From the NCBI GenBank assembly GCA_026398285.1, contig JAPLTI010000026.1:1-7507 (forward strand): a stretch of DNA of 7,507 nt. Direction: 5' to 3'. Each line of letters opens with the position of its first letter. Positions within the stretch are counted from its first letter, which is position 1. The notes beneath the pieces are model-generated. The model saw only the letters and a list, made by a program, of their open reading frames with translations, was not told the DNA's origin and ran no database searches. Origin of the DNA: Verrucomicrobiota bacterium (GTDB taxonomy: Bacteria; Verrucomicrobiota; Verrucomicrobiia; Chthoniobacterales; Terrimicrobiaceae). This document shows, piece by piece, positions 5,580 to 7,507 of the stretch. The translations under genes and the position numbers were made by a program.

Positions 5580-5616
5580 TGTGTAAATGCCAGCGCCGAC
5601 CGCCAAGGTGCTGAAG

Positions 5617-5652
5617 AAAAAAACCGTCATGCTCTCGATGGCGGTTTTTTTT
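5617..5652. terminator. Strong bidirectional rho-independent terminator
   Basis: AAAAAAACCGTCAT (5617-5630) pairs with ATGGCGGTTTTTTT (5638-5651) through a 14-bp stem with one G.U pair and a 7-nt loop, ending in eight T. The A-run on one side and T-run on the other let it work in both directions. A weaker hairpin, CAGCGCC/GGTGCTG (5591-5613), lies just upstream. Together they separate the DNA-processing block from the AbiE operon. Confidence 0.92.
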
Positions 5653-5686
5653 AGCTACTGGAACCGCAGAAGTCGTATAGAGAAAC

Positions 5687-5704
5687 TATCCGCGATTCCG
5701 GATA
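5687..5704. repeat. Short inverted repeat upstream of the AbiE promoter
   Basis: TATCCG (5687-5692) and CGGATA (5699-5704) are perfect 6-bp arms around a 6-nt spacer, about 130 bp before the abiEi promoter. It may be an upstream regulator site or chance. Apart from this and the terminator, the gap 5580-5831 shows nothing recognisable. Confidence 0.3.
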
Positions 5705-5831
5705 AACGCTGCGAGGCAGAAAAGCCGCCTGTCTGACATATAAAATGTAAAATAGGTCAAGCGGAGCTTCATCTTCTCTTACAAAAATACTCAGCGGGGC
5801 CGTTACAAATTACATTCCTTTGCAAATCGGG

Positions 5832-5859
5832 TTGCAGATCATAGAAAAACAAATATAGA
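5832..5859 (+). promoter_or_regulatory. Putative promoter of the abiE operon
   Basis: TTGCAG (5832-5837) and TATAGA (5854-5859) are 16 bp apart. Transcription would start about 5865-5867, right at the GTG codon 5866, implying a leaderless or near-leaderless mRNA. No Shine-Dalgarno sequence precedes this start, which agrees. The -10 box overlaps the left end of the 23-bp palindrome. Confidence 0.55.
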
Positions 5860-5878
5860 TAAAGCGTGGCTTTATCTA
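5856..5878. promoter_or_regulatory. 23-bp perfect palindrome on the abiEi start codon (candidate operator)
   Basis: TAGATAAAGC (5856-5865) and GCTTTATCTA (5869-5878) are perfect 10-bp inverted arms, and the three centre bases are exactly the GTG start codon. The site overlaps the -10 box and the predicted transcription start. AbiEi antitoxins are known to repress their own promoter by binding inverted repeats, so this is a natural operator. As RNA the same sequence would fold into a hairpin with the start codon in its loop. Symmetry is seen; repression is inference. Confidence 0.65.
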
Positions 5879-6609
5879 AGGAAAAAAATCTACTCCAGCG
5901 GTTGCAGAATTCCATTCCGAGGGAATCGCCGTTCGATACCCGCACCCTCAAGGGGTTGGGCATCTCCCCCGCTTTGGCGAATTACTATGTGAGGAGCGGC
6001 TGGATCGTCCGACTGGGAAGAGGTATGTTTTCTTTTCCCAATGTCACCCTCGACAAATACTTTTCTATTAAAATTCTGTCAAAAGACCTGAGCAAAATTC
6101 ATGTCGGCGGAAAAACTGCGCTGGCTTGGCATGGGTTTCGTCACAACATTCCTGCACGAGAACGCATCGTGCTTTGGGGAAGTGAACGAGGGAGACTGCC
6201 GGATTGGTTCACCAAGCAATTCCTCTCACGGTATGTCAGCAAAAAGATTTTCGATTCCAGCCTGCCTGCGGATTTCGGATTGCACCCCATTCCGGAGCGC
6301 CCGGATGGTCCTTTGGTGTCCACTCCCGAGCGCGCCTTGCTGGAACTACTGGGCGAAATCGGGCAAGCCGAGGAGATCGAGGAGTCGCGGAATATTTTTG
6401 AAATGCTGTTCAGTTTGCGTGCAGTTGAGCTTTCCACTCTTCTGCAACACTGCACGAGCGTGAAAGTGAACAGCCTTTGCGTTAAATGGGCTGCCGACCT
6501 CGGTCTACCATGGGCCGATGCCGCCCGAGAAGCTGCTCACGGCAGGCTAGGACAAGGCCGGTGGAGCGGCAAGCTGCAGGATGGATCAACCCTGAACCTC
6601 CCGGCCTGA
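5866..6609 (+). CDS. abiEi: AbiEi-family antitoxin, type IV toxin-antitoxin system
   Basis: The antitoxin and autorepressor of the AbiE pair. Residues 1-58 form the N-terminal winged-helix part (LLQRLQ, then FDTRTLKGLGISPALANYYV, then GWIVRLGRGMFSFP). The larger C-terminal domain follows, with HVGGKTALAWHG (79-90), ERIVLWGSERGRLPDW (99-114) and VSTPERALLELLGE (151-164), the usual AbiEi blocks. The length of 247 residues is normal. An in-frame TAA (5860-5862) just two codons upstream makes GTG 5866 the earliest possible start; TTG 5902 is the next alternative but would trim the first helix. In type IV systems the antitoxin does not need to bind the toxin but counters its effect. The stop overlaps the toxin start (TGATG). 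The N-terminal domain probably binds the palindrome over its own start codon. Confidence 0.9.
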   Translation: MALSKEKNLLQRLQNSIPRESPFDTRTLKGLGISPALANYYVRSGWIVRLGRGMFSFPNVTLDKYFSIKILSKDLSKIHVGGKTALAWHGFRHNIPARERIVLWGSERGRLPDWFTKQFLSRYVSKKIFDSSLPADFGLHPIPERPDGPLVSTPERALLELLGEIGQAEEIEESRNIFEMLFSLRAVELSTLLQHCTSVKVNSLCVKWAADLGLPWADAAREAAHGRLGQGRWSGKLQDGSTLNLPA

Positions 6610-7507
6610 TGGACACCTCCTACATCGAAATTGTGCGGCTCATGCTCCACATCGCTCCCCATGTTTTCCGGACCCCGGATTTTGCCATGAAGGGTGGCAC
6701 CGCATTGAACATCTTTTTGCACGATATGCCCCGCATGTCGGTGGACATCGATGTAGCGTTCACCAACCATACCATATCGCGCGACGAAGCCCTGAAATCC
6801 ATCCGGCAGGAGTTGCAATCCCTGGGCGAGCGCCTCGAACCCTTGGGATTGAAAGCCACACTCGTCAGCACAGGCGACTCCGAGGATGTGAAGATCCTCG
6901 TTTCTCGCGACACAGTTAGCGTGAAGGTCGAAGTGAACTACAACTTCCGTGGAACCTTGTTGCGACCCAGAGAAGCCCGGATTTCGGAATCGGCCAGACG
7001 GTCCTTCGCTGTCGATTTTGCCATTCCATCGCTGGCCAGGGACGAACTCTACGGAGGCAAGCTCGTCGCGGCCCTCGACCGCCAACACCCGAGGGATTTC
7101 TTCGATGTGCGCGAAATGTTTCTCGGGAACCATTTCGATGCCGGAGTTGTGGATTGCTTTGTCTGCTACCTCGCCGGCCACAACAACACCGTCCATGGAG
7201 TGCTCTTCTCGAAGGACAAAAAAATCACCAACCTCTACGAGGAGCAATTCGTAGGCATGACCACCCACCCGGTCTCGCTTGCCGAACTGCAAGAGGCTCG
7301 TTCGAACCTCCGTTCGGCACTCCTCACCAATCTTCAGGACAGGCACAAACAGTTTCTACTCGGCCTCGTGCGACTCGAGCCGGATTGGAGCCTCATGCCA
7401 TTTCCGCACCTTCGCGAATTGCCCGCCTTGAAATGGAAAATCCTCAACCTCGAAAAACTGAGGCGGACAAATCCTAAGAAATTCGAACTCCAGTCATCGG
7501 AGCTCGC
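6609..7507 (+). CDS. abiEii: AbiEii/AbiGii-family nucleotidyltransferase toxin, open at the window end
   Basis: The toxin partner, a DNA polymerase beta-like nucleotidyltransferase. Family members stop growth by modifying cellular RNA; tRNA is the shown target for some relatives. Motifs in order: MKGGTALNIF (residues 27-36), the Gly-Gly-Thr of motif I; SVDIDVAF (44-51) with metal-binding Asp46 and Asp48; VSVKVEVNYN (103-112); ELYGGKLVA (146-154) with Lys151; and RQHPRDFFDVREM (158-170) with Asp163 and Asp166. The C-terminal LPALKWKILNLEKL (271-284) is the usual closing block. Thus 299 codons are present and nearly the entire protein is seen; the stop lies beyond the window. ATG 6609 shares one base with the antitoxin stop, so translation is coupled and the toxin is made only after the antitoxin. 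All catalytic positions seem intact, so it is likely active. Confidence 0.9.
   Translation, partial: MDTSYIEIVRLMLHIAPHVFRTPDFAMKGGTALNIFLHDMPRMSVDIDVAFTNHTISRDEALKSIRQELQSLGERLEPLGLKATLVSTGDSEDVKILVSRDTVSVKVEVNYNFRGTLLRPREARISESARRSFAVDFAIPSLARDELYGGKLVAALDRQHPRDFFDVREMFLGNHFDAGVVDCFVCYLAGHNNTVHGVLFSKDKKITNLYEEQFVGMTTHPVSLAELQEARSNLRSALLTNLQDRHKQFLLGLVRLEPDWSLMPFPHLRELPALKWKILNLEKLRRTNPKKFELQSSEL

Noticed and set aside
6537..7346. 269-aa minus-strand ORF
   Set aside because: Shadow of the AbiEii toxin frame, which shows all nucleotidyltransferase motifs on the plus strand.
7475..7507. TTCGAACTCC near the window end as a second attachment site or tRNA T-loop
   Set aside because: The match to the ssrA 3' end is only a few bases, no acceptor stem pairs with it, and it lies inside the AbiEii reading frame.

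Overview
The window is a bacterial accessory region with every gene on the + strand. It starts with a complete one-piece tmRNA gene (ssrA, 49-404). Next comes a run of DNA-processing genes (595-5579) that ends at a strong bidirectional terminator (5617-5652). It closes with a type IV AbiE toxin-antitoxin pair (5866 to the window edge). Host lineage cannot be fixed from the sequence. The moderate-to-high GC, the mostly weak Shine-Dalgarno sequences and the WGR-type ATP-dependent ligase family are compatible with, but do not prove, a Verrucomicrobia-like or related Gram-negative bacterium.

Layout. (1) A promoter at 10-37 drives ssrA, whose encoded tag reads ADYEDLALAA. The 3' end of ssrA is a classic integration target, and accessory genes follow it directly. 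(2) 405-594 holds no gene, only a perfect tandem 10-bp repeat at 511-530. (3) A 55-aa small protein (595-762) has its own terminator (801-830). (4) The DNA-processing genes follow: a 182-aa protein with a basic Gly/Arg tail (876-1424); a Cas4/AddB-like PD-(D/E)XK nuclease with four Fe-S-type cysteines (1421-2236, overlapping the previous gene at ATGA); a coupled 49-aa basic protein (2233-2382); a WGR-domain ORF (2452-2655) running into an ATP-dependent DNA ligase segment in the -1 frame (2652-3248); a sliding-clamp (DnaN) homologue with a 114-residue C-terminal extension (3325-4716); and a DUF932-family phage/plasmid-like protein (4803-5579). (5) After the terminator, a compact promoter and a 23-bp palindrome sit on the GTG start of abiEi. 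abiEi and abiEii overlap by one base, and abiEii is still open at the window end.

Working together. Nuclease, ligase, clamp, a putative nucleic-acid-binding protein and DUF932 look like a replication, recombination or repair module of a mobile element; this is inference from families and neighbourhood. The ligase lacks its adenylation-lysine region, so in this copy it is probably decayed unless the gap is an assembly fault. AbiE pairs commonly stabilise mobile elements or block phage. Two points deserve most attention. One is the A7 slippery run exactly at the WGR/ligase frame break. The other is the recurring hairpin plus purine-rich leader between genes.
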